A stretch of DNA of 64,000 nt. Origin: Candidatus Poribacteria bacterium. GTDB lineage: Bacteria; Poribacteria; WGA-4E; WGA-3G. The stretch spans positions 1-64,000 of the forward strand of contig JAJDWI010000119.1 in assembly GCA_022825665.1 (NCBI GenBank), in the 5' to 3' direction. The notes under the pieces are model-generated. The model had not been told where the DNA came from, did no database searches, and saw nothing but the letters and a program-made list of their open reading frames with translations. Shown here one piece after another: positions 52,904 through 62,822 of this stretch. Each line of letters starts with the position of its first letter. The stretch's first letter is position 1. The translations under genes were made by a program, and so were the position numbers.

Positions 52904-53704
52904 ATGCAACGCATCCATCCGAGGTTAAACAAAATTACGCTATATAGCGTAATCACTATTTTATTATTACTTAGTGTTATGTTAGCACACGCAGCTGTTG
53001 ATAGACACACCGTTGCGGTATGGCTATTTGAGGAAGGAAACGGCAAAACTATCAGGGACGCTTCTGGTAATGGACACGATGGAGAAATAGTCGGCAATCT
53101 CGATTGGGTTAAGGCTAAAATTGGGGGAGGCTTGGAATTTCCTGGTGATGGCACCGGGTACATCGTTGTTGATTCATCCGATAAACTGGAGTTAGAAACA
53201 CTCAGTATTGAAGCGTGGGTTAAAGTAGAAGCAGCAACCGCCAAATGGCAAGGGCTTATCGTCAAACAGCAGGCAGGATGTACAAATCGAAACTACGGTA
53301 TTTGGGTTCATAATGTTGAAAATGTCCTACATGGACAAATTGGAGCAAATGGTGGATGTTCTTTTAATATGAATGCGACTACGAAAATCACTGACAACAA
53401 TTGGCATCACCTTGCATTTACCTTTGATGGGAAAATGGGAAGGCTTTACGTTGATGGTAAATTAGAAACCGAGAAAGCAAATGATATTACCTTTCAGAGT
53501 AACGATCCGATTTATATCGGTGTGCCAAATAAGGATAATGCAAACGGGTTACTCGGTATCATTGAAGAGATACGTATTTCCAATGTAGCGCGAACAGAGG
53601 AAGAGATTAAAGAAGCAATGGATGTTGGGTTAGCTCAAATCCTAAGTGTTGACCCGCAATCAAAGTTAACGACACGTTGGGGTTATATTAAACAGGTTCC
53701 ATAA
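52904..53704 (+). CDS. exported LamG (concanavalin-A-like) domain protein
   Basis: 266 residues, AAAGGAG upstream of the ATG. Signal peptide (ITLYSVITILLLLSVMLAHA). LamG domain: VAVWLFEEGNGKTIRDASGNGHDGEIV, LSIEAWVKVEA, NNWHHLAFTFDGKMGRLYVDGK, and IEEIRISNVARTEEEIKEAM. The tail ILSVDPQSKLTTRWGYIKQ matches those of the genes at 9056 and 48343. First gene of a run of plus-strand genes, 18 bases before the beta-lactamase-like lipoprotein. Confidence 0.9.
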   Translation: MQRIHPRLNKITLYSVITILLLLSVMLAHAAVDRHTVAVWLFEEGNGKTIRDASGNGHDGEIVGNLDWVKAKIGGGLEFPGDGTGYIVVDSSDKLELETLSIEAWVKVEAATAKWQGLIVKQQAGCTNRNYGIWVHNVENVLHGQIGANGGCSFNMNATTKITDNNWHHLAFTFDGKMGRLYVDGKLETEKANDITFQSNDPIYIGVPNKDNANGLLGIIEEIRISNVARTEEEIKEAMDVGLAQILSVDPQSKLTTRWGYIKQVP

Positions 53705-53722
53705 ATTAATAAGGAGATTCGT

Positions 53723-54973
53723 TTGAGGATATTAAGGTATACGTTATTATCGCTATTCTGTATCTGCTTACTCGCTTGTGGTGGTGCTACAGTCCTACCG
53801 GAACATGGTCTACCGACAGCAGTACCAGCGGATGTCGGTTTTTCCGCAGAAAAACTTGATGAAATCGCACCGACTCTGCAAGGTTATGTTGATAAGGGAC
53901 AGACACCTGGCTTCCTTACTGCTGTTGCAAGGAAAGGGAAAATTGTACATTTTGAAACCGTTGGGATGCGAGATGTAGAGAATGAAAAACCGGTTGAGGC
54001 AGACACGATTTTCCGCATCTACTCTATGTCAAAACCGATTACCAGTGTCGCCGTGATGATCCTCTATCAGGATGGGCATTTTCAACTTGATGACCCTGTT
54101 GAAAAATATATACCTGAATTTAAAGATATGAAGGTCTTTAACGAAGAACAAACTGAAACCCATGATGCTAAAACTAAGATGACAATCAAGCATCTACTTA
54201 CTCACACTTCTGGATTGGTTTACGGTTGGGGCGACAAACCTATTGATAAGTTTTACGGTGAATTAAGGATATTCAGACGTGGTTCAACTTTAGAAGAAAT
54301 GGTTCAAAAACTGGCAAAGATTCCCCTCCTACACGAACCGGGACAAAGGTGGACTTATGGTGTATCCACTGATGTTCTCGGTTACCTTGTAGAGGTGGTT
54401 TCAGGTATGCCGTTTGAAGATTTCCTTCAGAATCGACTCTTTCTTCCTCTCAGTATGGTAGATACAGCATTTTCAGTGCCGAAGGAAAAAGTAGAAAAGT
54501 TTGCGGCACTGTATAGACCTACTGAAGAGGGTGGACTTCAACTTGCTCGTAACGCACCTTTGGCAAATGATGATCTTTCTTTCTTCCCATCCGGTGGTGG
54601 TGGACTTGTCTCTACTACTGCGGATTACTTACGTTTCTGCCAGATGTTACTCAATGGTGGTGAACTGGATGGTGTTAGGATTTTATCTGAAGAAAATGTA
54701 AAACTAATGCATTATCCACATTTTCAACGTAGAGGTGGTACGTTTGGACTTGGATTCGGCATTGCCACCGGTGAGAACGATGGCGAAGCAAGAAGGGCTA
54801 AAGGTTCATACAGTTGGGGTGGCGCAGCCGCTACTATTTTTTGGATAGATCCGGAAAACGAACTTGTTGCAGTCCTAATGACGCAGCTGTTGAGCAATCG
54901 TTACGGTTTTGGAGGAGATTTCGAGAGGCTAACCTATCAGGCTTTGACTAACACAGAACAAGCAGATAATTAA
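53723..54973 (+). CDS. serine beta-lactamase-fold hydrolase, lipoprotein
   Basis: 416 residues. TTG start fixed by AAGGAG 6 bases before. Signal sequence with a lipobox ending LLAC (Cys19). Catalytic SMSK at about 101-104 (Ser-x-x-Lys), Tyr in RWTYGVSTDVLGYL, and HLLTHTSG. Class-C/family VIII esterase type; beta-lactam hydrolysis cannot be assumed. A close paralogue without signal sequence follows after 32 bases. Confidence 0.9.
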   Translation: MRILRYTLLSLFCICLLACGGATVLPEHGLPTAVPADVGFSAEKLDEIAPTLQGYVDKGQTPGFLTAVARKGKIVHFETVGMRDVENEKPVEADTIFRIYSMSKPITSVAVMILYQDGHFQLDDPVEKYIPEFKDMKVFNEEQTETHDAKTKMTIKHLLTHTSGLVYGWGDKPIDKFYGELRIFRRGSTLEEMVQKLAKIPLLHEPGQRWTYGVSTDVLGYLVEVVSGMPFEDFLQNRLFLPLSMVDTAFSVPKEKVEKFAALYRPTEEGGLQLARNAPLANDDLSFFPSGGGGLVSTTADYLRFCQMLLNGGELDGVRILSEENVKLMHYPHFQRRGGTFGLGFGIATGENDGEARRAKGSYSWGGAAATIFWIDPENELVAVLMTQLLSNRYGFGGDFERLTYQALTNTEQADN

Positions 54974-55005
54974 TTTCCCATATATACATAAGGAGAAATG
55001 GATTT

Positions 55006-56178
55006 ATGGACTATGGAATCCCGCGCGCTGTCCCCGAAGAAGTTGGTATGTCAGCGGCGCGGTTAGAACGAATTGCCCCCGCAATGCAACGCTGGGTAGA
55101 CGACGGTAAAATACCTTGTGCACTGACAATGATCGCACGTGAGGGTAAACTCGTTCATTTTGAAAAAGTCGGTATGCAGGATGTTGCATCGTCAACACCG
55201 ATAGAATTTGATACTATCTTCCGCATATATTCAATGACAAAACCGATTACCAGCGTTGCTGTGATGATGCTCTACGAAGAAGGACATTTTCAACTCAATA
55301 CACCCGTATCCGAGTTCATTCCTGCCTTCAAAGACATGAAGGTATATGCGAACCACGGTGATGCAATTGTGGATGCAGAACGAGAGGTTACCGTCAAACA
55401 TCTTCTCACACATACTGCTGGCATCATCTATGGTGGTGACTGGGTGCACCCGATTAATGACAGATATAGAGAGGCAAATTTTTTCTCTGATGATCTCTCG
55501 CACATGGTAAATGAACTCGGTAAAATCCCGCTCTTACACCAACCGGGTGACTCATGGAATTACGGGATGTCTACGGATGTTCTCGGTTATCTTGTTGAAG
55601 TGGTATCTGGTATGCCGTTTTCCGAGTTTCTGCAAAAGCGGATTTTACAACCTTTGGGAATGGTAGATACTGACTTCTCTGTGCCAGAAGAAAAGGCTGA
55701 CCGATATGCAACATTATACGAACCCACTGAAGATGGTGGTATTCAGGTGATGGAGAATATACCTGTTGCGAGTGGACCTCTTAGTTTTTTCCATGCAGGT
55801 GGTGCAGGGTTACAGTCAACTGCTGCCGATTATATGCGGTTTTGCCAAATGGTGCTCAATGAAGGTGAACTCAACGGTGTCCGCTTACTCGGAAGAAAAA
55901 CTGTTGAACTGATGACGATGAGTCATATACCTGACGATTGGCAACCACTATGGAGAACTGGGTCCGGTTTCGGTTTAGGCTTTGCTGTTGTCACCGATGT
56001 CGCTGAAACACATACGCTCGGCTCTTTAGGCACTTACAGTTGGGGAGGTTTGGCAAGTACCACATTTTGGATTGATCCTGTGGAAGATTTGATCGCTATT
56101 ATGATGACACAATTAATCGGTGATTCCCCCTTCCATCCCCAATTCCGTGTCCTGACCTATCAATCAATTGTTGATTAG
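55006..56178 (+). CDS. serine beta-lactamase-fold hydrolase, cytoplasmic paralogue
   Basis: 390 residues with SMTK at about 76-79, the Tyr motif SWNYGMSTDVLGYLVEVVSGMPF, KHLLTHTAG, and a C-terminal GTYSWGGLASTTFWIDP. It aligns along nearly its whole length with the lipoprotein at 53723 but begins directly with the mature domain, so one copy is secreted and one stays inside. AAGGAG before the ATG. Tandem duplication is evident. Confidence 0.92.
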   Translation: MDYGIPRAVPEEVGMSAARLERIAPAMQRWVDDGKIPCALTMIAREGKLVHFEKVGMQDVASSTPIEFDTIFRIYSMTKPITSVAVMMLYEEGHFQLNTPVSEFIPAFKDMKVYANHGDAIVDAEREVTVKHLLTHTAGIIYGGDWVHPINDRYREANFFSDDLSHMVNELGKIPLLHQPGDSWNYGMSTDVLGYLVEVVSGMPFSEFLQKRILQPLGMVDTDFSVPEEKADRYATLYEPTEDGGIQVMENIPVASGPLSFFHAGGAGLQSTAADYMRFCQMVLNEGELNGVRLLGRKTVELMTMSHIPDDWQPLWRTGSGFGLGFAVVTDVAETHTLGSLGTYSWGGLASTTFWIDPVEDLIAIMMTQLIGDSPFHPQFRVLTYQSIVD

Positions 56179-56244
56179 AGGGTTTTTCCGTTCGGTGATA
56201 GTAAGTTATTTCCAACCGATTTCCATGCAACTTTGGATAAAACT

Positions 56245-57168
56245 ATGAACCTTATTCAGTTAGAAAATGTCCGCAAACAATTTGGCAATTTCACTGCTGT
56301 TGACGACATCTCTTTTAGCATAGAGAAAGGTTGCATATACGGATTGCTCGGTCCTAACGGTGCTGGTAAAACGACTACGCTCCGAATGATAATGGACATT
56401 ATCGCTCCAGATTCCGGTAATATTACATTCAGTGAAAACCGGCAGATCAAAAACTTCTTGGACAGCATCGGGTATCTACCAGAAGAACGCGGTCTTTACC
56501 GAAAAATGAAAGTGCGGGATGTTGTCCTTTTTATCGCAGAATTAAAAGGTATGCGTAAAAGTGAGGCTATAGTTGAGATAGAGAAATGGATTGTACAGAT
56601 GCAACTAAACGAATGGATAGACAAGCGGGTTGATCAACTCTCAAAAGGAATGGCACAGAAAATCCAGTTCATCACAACTGTAATACATAAACCAGAGTTA
56701 ATTATTCTGGACGAACCTTTTTCTGGACTTGATCCGATTAACATGACGCTACTCAAAGATATGATGCTTGAACTCCGAGACAACGGTGCCACGATTATCT
56801 TTTCAACTCACGTGATGGAACAAGTCGAAAAATTATGTGATAGCATCTGTCTTATCCATCAAGGTAGTATTTTGCTTGAGGGTGAACTCCGTACAATTAA
56901 GCAGAGATTCGGAAAAAGTTCAGTGGAAATCGAATACATCGGTAGCATTGAACCAATTAGAGATTCACAATGGGTGCAAGACTGCAATGACTTTGGACAA
57001 TATGCGGAGATTAAGCTGAAGACTCCAGAGGATTATCGTCCATTTCTACGAGAACTTGTTGATAAAAAGGTTGACGTGACGCGGTTTGAATTAATGGAAC
57101 CGACACTGCATGATATTTTTATCCGTAGTGTAGAAGCACACGGAGGAACGGTGAGGGATGTCGAATAA
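56245..57168 (+). CDS. ABC exporter ATP-binding protein (NatA-like)
   Basis: 307 residues from ATG 56245. Walker A GPNGAGKTT, signature LSKGMAQKIQF, Walker B LIILDEPFSGLDP, and the C-terminal extension typical of DrrA/NatA-type ATPases. It overlaps its permease gene by 11 bases. The substrate is unknown; NatAB-type systems extrude sodium or lipophilic compounds. Confidence 0.93.
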   Translation: MNLIQLENVRKQFGNFTAVDDISFSIEKGCIYGLLGPNGAGKTTTLRMIMDIIAPDSGNITFSENRQIKNFLDSIGYLPEERGLYRKMKVRDVVLFIAELKGMRKSEAIVEIEKWIVQMQLNEWIDKRVDQLSKGMAQKIQFITTVIHKPELIILDEPFSGLDPINMTLLKDMMLELRDNGATIIFSTHVMEQVEKLCDSICLIHQGSILLEGELRTIKQRFGKSSVEIEYIGSIEPIRDSQWVQDCNDFGQYAEIKLKTPEDYRPFLRELVDKKVDVTRFELMEPTLHDIFIRSVEAHGGTVRDVE

Positions 57169-58489
57169 AATACTTACTGTCATCAAACGTGAATACATGA
57201 CGCGTGTCAAATCTAAGGGATTTATTGCTTCTCTATTCCTTATGCCGTTGTCAATGTGTGTGATGGTGTTCCTGTCAGTTTTTCTCACAACCCTACAGTC
57301 CAAAACCAAAGAGACGAGAGAAGTCATGGTTATTGACGAAACAGGACAAATCTTTGCACCGATGCAAGTTGCTATCGCGGATCATCGGACATTTAAACAT
57401 GAGGGAGAACTGGTCTATCAACTGCAAGAGGAAACTTCTACGACAGAAGATGCCATAATCACACTCAGGAAGCAAGTCAACAAAAAAGATCTCTATGCAT
57501 ACATTGTAATCCCAAAGAATGTTTTTGAAAACGGTGAGGTCAGATTCTATGCCAGAACAAACACGAATTTTGAAGTGCAAAGTGCGTTCCGAGGTATCAT
57601 CTCAAATATCGTACGGGACAAACGATTTGCTGAGAGTGGTTATTCTCGGAGAGAGGTTAATCGACTTATGCGGTCCGTCAGATTCAACGCTTATGCTGTT
57701 AAAAGTAGCAAAGGAAATTCTGGTGGCACAGATGTTGAAAGTGCCGTAGAAACGGGTGCGCGAATCGGACTTGGATACGTCCTCGTATTTGTACTATACC
57801 TTTTTGTGATGATTTATGCAAGTTCCATCATGCGGAGTGTATTAGAAGAAAAAACAACTCGAATTGTTGAAGTAATCATTTCCTCAGTAAAACCGCATCA
57901 ACTTCTACTTGGCAAACTTGTCGGAGTCTGTTCTGTTTGCCTAACAATGTTCGCTATCTGGGTGTTGTTTGGTGTTCTACTTGTGATAAACATAGATCTC
58001 CTGCTTGGCATTATTGGCATTGAAGGTATTCCGCAGCAGTTTACCGGCGTGATTGAAACCGTCAAAGAGAGTAGTGTTGGAGTACTTACGTACTTTTTCA
58101 TCTATTTCATCGCTGGCTTCTTTATGTATTCAACAATGTTTGCAGTTGTCGGTGCAATTTGCAACAGTGAAGAGGAAGCACAACAAGTAATGGGACCGCT
58201 CATACTGCTCATCATTATACCGTTTATCCTGATGTTTCATTTATTTAGGATTCCCGATTCGACAATAACTATACTGCTCTCACACATCCCGTTTTTCTCT
58301 CCAATACTTATGTTCATGCGTATCAACGTACTAATGCCACCTTTTTGGGAAATTGCACTGAATGTCTTGTTGATGTGTGCCACTGTCTTGCTTGTCACAT
58401 TTATCAGCGGAAAAATCTATCGGGTTGGCATTCTAATGTACGGTAAACGTCCAACGTTAAGAGAATTATGGCAGTGGAGCAGGTATTAA
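57158..58489 (+). CDS. ABC-2-type exporter permease (NatB-like)
   Basis: 443 residues. N-terminal KREYMTRVKSKGF and a first membrane helix (FIASLFLMPLSMCVMVFLSVF), a roughly 150-residue extracytoplasmic part, then six or so hydrophobic helices including YVLVFVLYLFVMIYASSIMR followed by EEKTTRIVEVIISSVKPHQLLLGKLVG, the ABC-2 signature. Forms the membrane part for the preceding ATPase. Confidence 0.93.
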   Translation: MSNKILTVIKREYMTRVKSKGFIASLFLMPLSMCVMVFLSVFLTTLQSKTKETREVMVIDETGQIFAPMQVAIADHRTFKHEGELVYQLQEETSTTEDAIITLRKQVNKKDLYAYIVIPKNVFENGEVRFYARTNTNFEVQSAFRGIISNIVRDKRFAESGYSRREVNRLMRSVRFNAYAVKSSKGNSGGTDVESAVETGARIGLGYVLVFVLYLFVMIYASSIMRSVLEEKTTRIVEVIISSVKPHQLLLGKLVGVCSVCLTMFAIWVLFGVLLVINIDLLLGIIGIEGIPQQFTGVIETVKESSVGVLTYFFIYFIAGFFMYSTMFAVVGAICNSEEEAQQVMGPLILLIIIPFILMFHLFRIPDSTITILLSHIPFFSPILMFMRINVLMPPFWEIALNVLLMCATVLLVTFISGKIYRVGILMYGKRPTLRELWQWSRY

Positions 58490-58564
58490 ATGTTCATGAC
58501 ATCTTTAGGTAGACAAGGAATCCAATAAAGCTTAGATTCGTTCACAGTAAGGAGAAAAAATATA

Positions 58565-59179
58565 ATGCAAATTGCAGTCGTAACCGGGGAACACGGGTTT
58601 CGCGAAAAGGATTTTGATAAGGTTTTTAAAAGTATGGAAGACATTGAGTTTGTTAGAGAGGATCTTGATGTCTTTGTAGATAATCCAAACCAGAAAGAAT
58701 ACGACACTGTTGTCTTTTATAATTTCCACCGTCCGTATCCAACAGATAAACAAGCGGAGACGATTCTCGGTCTGACTGAACGCGGACAAGGTATAGTCAT
58801 ACTACACCATGCTATCCTTGCATTTCCTGAGTGGAATGCTTTTTCCGATATGTGTGGTATTGATGAACGTTCTGATTTTGACTACTTTCCGAAACAGACA
58901 TTTCAAGTGCAAGTCACTGATTCTACGCACCCAATTACCGAAGGACTTACGGACTGGGAAATGGGTGACGAAACTTATACGATGAAATCGGCTGGTGATG
59001 GCAGCACAATCCTGCTAACGACTGATCATGCCGATAGTATGGACGTATTAGGTTGGGCGCGTGAATATGGGAATTCACGTATATTTTGTCTCCAGAGCGG
59101 ACATGACAATGTCACCTATTCAAATCCAAACTTTCGTGAGGTATTACAGCGCGGCATTCAGTGGTGTGCTAAAAAGTAG
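58565..59179 (+). CDS. ThuA-like domain protein
   Basis: 204 residues, with AAGGAG upstream of the ATG. QIAVVTGEHGFREKDF, YDTVVFYNFHRPYP, GQGIVILHHAILAFPEW, and TDSTHPITEGLTDWEMGDETY are family-typical, as is the C-terminal RIFCLQSGHDNVTYSNPNFREVLQRGIQW. Shorter than the copy at 7127 and nearer to the ThuA core. Reaction undefined. Confidence 0.9.
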   Translation: MQIAVVTGEHGFREKDFDKVFKSMEDIEFVREDLDVFVDNPNQKEYDTVVFYNFHRPYPTDKQAETILGLTERGQGIVILHHAILAFPEWNAFSDMCGIDERSDFDYFPKQTFQVQVTDSTHPITEGLTDWEMGDETYTMKSAGDGSTILLTTDHADSMDVLGWAREYGNSRIFCLQSGHDNVTYSNPNFREVLQRGIQWCAKK

Positions 59180-59292
59180 TAGAACTTACACAAAATTCAG
59201 TATTGTATGGTATTTCACAACATTATACGAGAATACAAATACATCACCAAATAGATGAACAAGTTTGACGCAATATAGTAAAGGGTAACAAT

Positions 59293-61458
59293 ATGAATTT
59301 CAGAGTTTTCTTATCACTATTATTGATTGGATTTGGTATTTTCTTTAGTGTAATTTTTTTGATAAAATACTTAATACCGATTGTTGTCAGCCAGTCAGCA
59401 AATGACGAGTATATTTCCAAAGCAGATCAACCCCCACCACTTATCCCACGAACTGTTGAAATACCAGATGACATTCGACAGAAATTCGCTACTGTTCCTG
59501 AAATACCTGAACTTATTGCAGAATTCGTACAAGGTGGTTCCTTGCAATCAGTTAAATTTTCACCTACTAACCACAATTTAGTTGTAAGTAATACCTTTGA
59601 TAAAAATAATAAGAAAAATATCAAATTGTGGGATATCAACAATCCTACGACTCCATTAGCAGAATTCAGTGGAGATTCAGTTTCATTTTCTCCGGATGGA
59701 AAAATACTTGCTATCTCCGATTTGGGTGATATTCGTCATGGTGTGAAATTGTGGAATATTTCAGAAGGAAAGTTTATCAGTCATCTCCAAGCTCTAGGAT
59801 TTAGTGCAGCTTTTTCACCAAATGGACATCACTTAGCGATTGAGACTTCCGGTTTGGAACTTTGGGATGTTAGTAACCCAACAAAACCCGTAGAGGTATT
59901 CAAGTTGAAAGGTAAAAATTTTGAGAAAGAACATACATTTTCTGTAGATGGCAAACTAATGGCAACGATAGATTCAAGAAAGGATATCGTTAACATTTGG
60001 GAAATTAATGAAAATCAGGTCATCAAGCGAGAAAGTATTGATGTAATAGACGAAGAAGTAGGATGGATTGAGGCTATAAAGTTCTTACCCAATCCACAGA
60101 ATCCTATACTTGCAATTGCAGATAATGATGAAGATATCAGATTATATCATCCACCAAATTGGCAAAACTATGCCGTAATTCCTGCTGGAAATATCAAAGA
60201 TTTTGTATTTACGAAAGATGGAAACACCATTGTCAGTAGTGGACTCAATGAACTGGAATTTTTGTCTGTGGACGATGGGAATCATTATGCAACAATCGAA
60301 GGATATTCCGATTGGGTTAAATGTGTTGATGTCTCTGCAGATTCAAAGTATGTTGCTGGGGGCGGTAACGATGGTATCATCCGTATTTGGGATATATCAC
60401 ACTTTTTGCCCTCAAGACAAAGTAATATTCCAAATGTCGTTGTCCCAATTTACTTCTTACCGACTGACCTTCTACCTCAGACAGATATACAGGAGAAAAT
60501 AGATAAAATATTAAGAGAAGCACAAACTTTTTTTGCAGATGAAATGGAACGACACGGGTATGAAAGAAAGTCTTTCGAGTTTGAAAAGAATAGTAATGGT
60601 ACTGCAAAGGTATATCTATTTGAGGGTAGGACAACGGATGAATACTACCGTAAATCTACTAATTCAAGAGTGATGAATGAAATTAAACATCATTTTGAGA
60701 CAGACAACAAATTCTTTTTTATCGTCGTGGAAAAAAGCAATGAAAAGAAACCTGATGCAAATATACTTACTTCTGCTGAACTAAAACGTCTTTCTAATGA
60801 AAACAAGAGACTTTCTGCTGAACTAAAACGTCTTTCTATTCAGTTACAAAATATTGTTTTTAAGGAACAAGGCGGCGAGATTATTTTACATAGCTCCCTT
60901 GACAGATATTCAAAGGATGACATTACATCTAAATTTGCACGAGCCTTCGGTTTAAACCGTGATTACAGAAGTCCAACTTATCTAATGTCGGACAGCAACC
61001 AATCTAAGCATTTATCTAAAAGTAGTGCCGCTTGGTTAAATAAGTATCGGTTTTTTAATTCTGTAAAGACCTATTTTGATAATAAAACGATAATTGAGAA
61101 ACTCTCACCATCAAGAAAAAAAGCAAGATTCAAAGTGGAAGATGCTGATGGTATTCATCAGGTTATGCTATTAGTTACACCAACCAGCGAAAATCCTCCT
61201 CAAAGTTTTCAATGGAAAAAAGATCTAACCGAAAACAAAACAGAATGGAAAAAGAAATTTAAGGGAAAAAATAACGTTTTGCATGATGTCCTGACAATGG
61301 ATGGTGAGAAGAAGGCAATAGTTGAATTGGATTATCCGAAATTTGCTGACAATATGGTCGAAATACATGTTATGGATAAACTTGGAAACAGAAAATTTAT
61401 GATCGTTGACAAAAGAGGAATTTCGTTCGCATCCTTCCTACGTAGAATTTTGAATTAA
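59293..61458 (+). CDS. membrane-anchored WD40 protein with coiled coil and unknown C-terminal domain
   Basis: 721 residues. An N-terminal hydrophobic anchor (FLSLLLIGFGIFFSVIFLIKYLI), then about seven degenerate WD40 units (residues 65-375; for example VKFSPTNHN...IKLWDINN, VSFSPDGKILAIS). Residues about 390-495 (LLPQTDIQEKIDKILREAQTFFADEMERHGY...TDEYYRK) look like a metalloprotease-like module often seen after WD40 repeats in Poribacteria, as I recall it, but no HExxH is found. A coiled coil (ELKRLSNENKRLSAELKRL) and about 190 further residues of unknown fold follow. Related in style to the stub at 135-536. Confidence 0.8.
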   Translation: MNFRVFLSLLLIGFGIFFSVIFLIKYLIPIVVSQSANDEYISKADQPPPLIPRTVEIPDDIRQKFATVPEIPELIAEFVQGGSLQSVKFSPTNHNLVVSNTFDKNNKKNIKLWDINNPTTPLAEFSGDSVSFSPDGKILAISDLGDIRHGVKLWNISEGKFISHLQALGFSAAFSPNGHHLAIETSGLELWDVSNPTKPVEVFKLKGKNFEKEHTFSVDGKLMATIDSRKDIVNIWEINENQVIKRESIDVIDEEVGWIEAIKFLPNPQNPILAIADNDEDIRLYHPPNWQNYAVIPAGNIKDFVFTKDGNTIVSSGLNELEFLSVDDGNHYATIEGYSDWVKCVDVSADSKYVAGGGNDGIIRIWDISHFLPSRQSNIPNVVVPIYFLPTDLLPQTDIQEKIDKILREAQTFFADEMERHGYERKSFEFEKNSNGTAKVYLFEGRTTDEYYRKSTNSRVMNEIKHHFETDNKFFFIVVEKSNEKKPDANILTSAELKRLSNENKRLSAELKRLSIQLQNIVFKEQGGEIILHSSLDRYSKDDITSKFARAFGLNRDYRSPTYLMSDSNQSKHLSKSSAAWLNKYRFFNSVKTYFDNKTIIEKLSPSRKKARFKVEDADGIHQVMLLVTPTSENPPQSFQWKKDLTENKTEWKKKFKGKNNVLHDVLTMDGEKKAIVELDYPKFADNMVEIHVMDKLGNRKFMIVDKRGISFASFLRRILN

Positions 61459-61531
61459 ACTATCTAAACTACGGATGATAAATCAAGTAGGATATTGGTA
61501 AAATAATGAGGTGCTTCCTTCATTACAACGA

Positions 61532-61673
61532 GTATTATAGTAAAACCATAATTATTTTCACTACGGTAGGTTCGGTTTCCTAACCGAATCGATGTTTATT
61601 CAGTCTCATAAATGCGGTTAAGAAACCACATCTACCATGGAGTATGCCTTTATTTTTAGGTTCACTATAAAAT
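61532..61673. repeat. ~140-bp inverted-repeat element with internal hairpins
   Basis: Ends TATAGTAAAACC (near 61536) and GGTTCACTATA (61659-61669) are imperfect inverted copies. Inside are GGTAGGTTCGGTTTCCTAACCGAA and GCGGTTAAGAAACCACATCTACC, again mutually inverted. Partial copies are at 1752-1810 (left) and 4558-4612 (right), with a third fragment near 8030. Confidence 0.6.
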
Positions 61674-61694
61674 GTCAAAAGCTGAGAGAGAACA

Positions 61695-62807
61695 ATGAAA
61701 TTTAACACTTTCTCTTTTCTTTGTATTCTCTCTGTTGGGATAATCTGTGTTCTTCTCTTACTTTCAAATATATATTTCAACACTGATAAAGGGAAAACGA
61801 TGGCGCAAACATACTATATAGCAGGTAAATCTACACAATCACAAGGTTATGATGTCTACTCTATAGAACAAAAAGGAAAAGCTATTGCAGAAATTGTTCC
61901 AGAACTCGGTAATAACTGCTACGCCTTCAGGGTCAGCGATGGAGATTACTGGTTCCACTTGATAGATGCCCCACCTGATTTAGACACATTGAAGCAACGT
62001 CCGACTGCATTCGGAAATCCTATTCTCTTTCCTTTTCCTAACCGAATTCGGAATGGCACATGGGAATTTGAAGGTAAAACCTATCAGTTTGATAAACAAC
62101 CAGAGTCACCAACGACAATACATGGTCTACTGTTGAACTGCCCCTACAAGGTTGAGGAACATGTAGTGGGTGAAAACGGAGCGACGTTGGTATGTTCACT
62201 AAATTCACAAGATTTTCCTGATGTTATCCGACAATATCCTTTTCCATTCAAAATTGAGATTACATATACAATTAGAGATGCTGTATTATCAATGGATGTT
62301 ATGATTAAGAATACAGGAAGGAACAATATGCCGATGGGATTTGGTATACATCCTTATTTTAGGGTAGACATTTCTGCAAAAGCGGATGCGTCAAAAGCTG
62401 TAATAACTGTTCCTGCTAATAAATATTGGGAATTGGATGATGTGCTTGTTCCAACAGGAAAACAACTTGATGTTGATGGAACGCTTGATTTACGTAATGG
62501 ACAACCTTTTGAGAAACTAAAACTTGATCATGTTTTTACAGATGTCCAATTCGTTGATGGTGTCAGTAGATGTTTAATAGAAAATAAGGATACAGGGTAC
62601 GGCATGGTCATGGAATCGGATGCAATATTTAGAGAACTGGTTGTCTACACACCACCGGAAAGAGATGTTATATGTTTTGAACCATACACATGTCCGACTG
62701 ATGCGATTAATTTGGAGTCTAAAGGGATTCCCGCAGGAGTGATTGTTCTGGCTCCCGATGAGACCTTTTCCGCAACCGTGCGTATTCAGGCTATTATCCC
62801 ACAATAG
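61695..62807 (+). CDS. aldose 1-epimerase-family (galactose mutarotase-like) protein, membrane-anchored
   Basis: 370 residues. The N-terminus is a membrane anchor or signal (FLCILSVGIICVLLLLSNI) followed by an internal ATG at 61800 that has GGGAAAA upstream and would give a cytoplasmic form (MAQTYYIAG). Epimerase motifs: FPFPNRIRNGTWEFEGKTY, TTIHGLL with a catalytic-type His, MGFGIHPYF, and DVICFEPYTCP with the catalytic-type Glu. The anchor is unusual for the family. Confidence 0.88.
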   Translation: MKFNTFSFLCILSVGIICVLLLLSNIYFNTDKGKTMAQTYYIAGKSTQSQGYDVYSIEQKGKAIAEIVPELGNNCYAFRVSDGDYWFHLIDAPPDLDTLKQRPTAFGNPILFPFPNRIRNGTWEFEGKTYQFDKQPESPTTIHGLLLNCPYKVEEHVVGENGATLVCSLNSQDFPDVIRQYPFPFKIEITYTIRDAVLSMDVMIKNTGRNNMPMGFGIHPYFRVDISAKADASKAVITVPANKYWELDDVLVPTGKQLDVDGTLDLRNGQPFEKLKLDHVFTDVQFVDGVSRCLIENKDTGYGMVMESDAIFRELVVYTPPERDVICFEPYTCPTDAINLESKGIPAGVIVLAPDETFSATVRIQAIIPQ

Positions 62808-62822
62808 GAAACGTCAATAATA

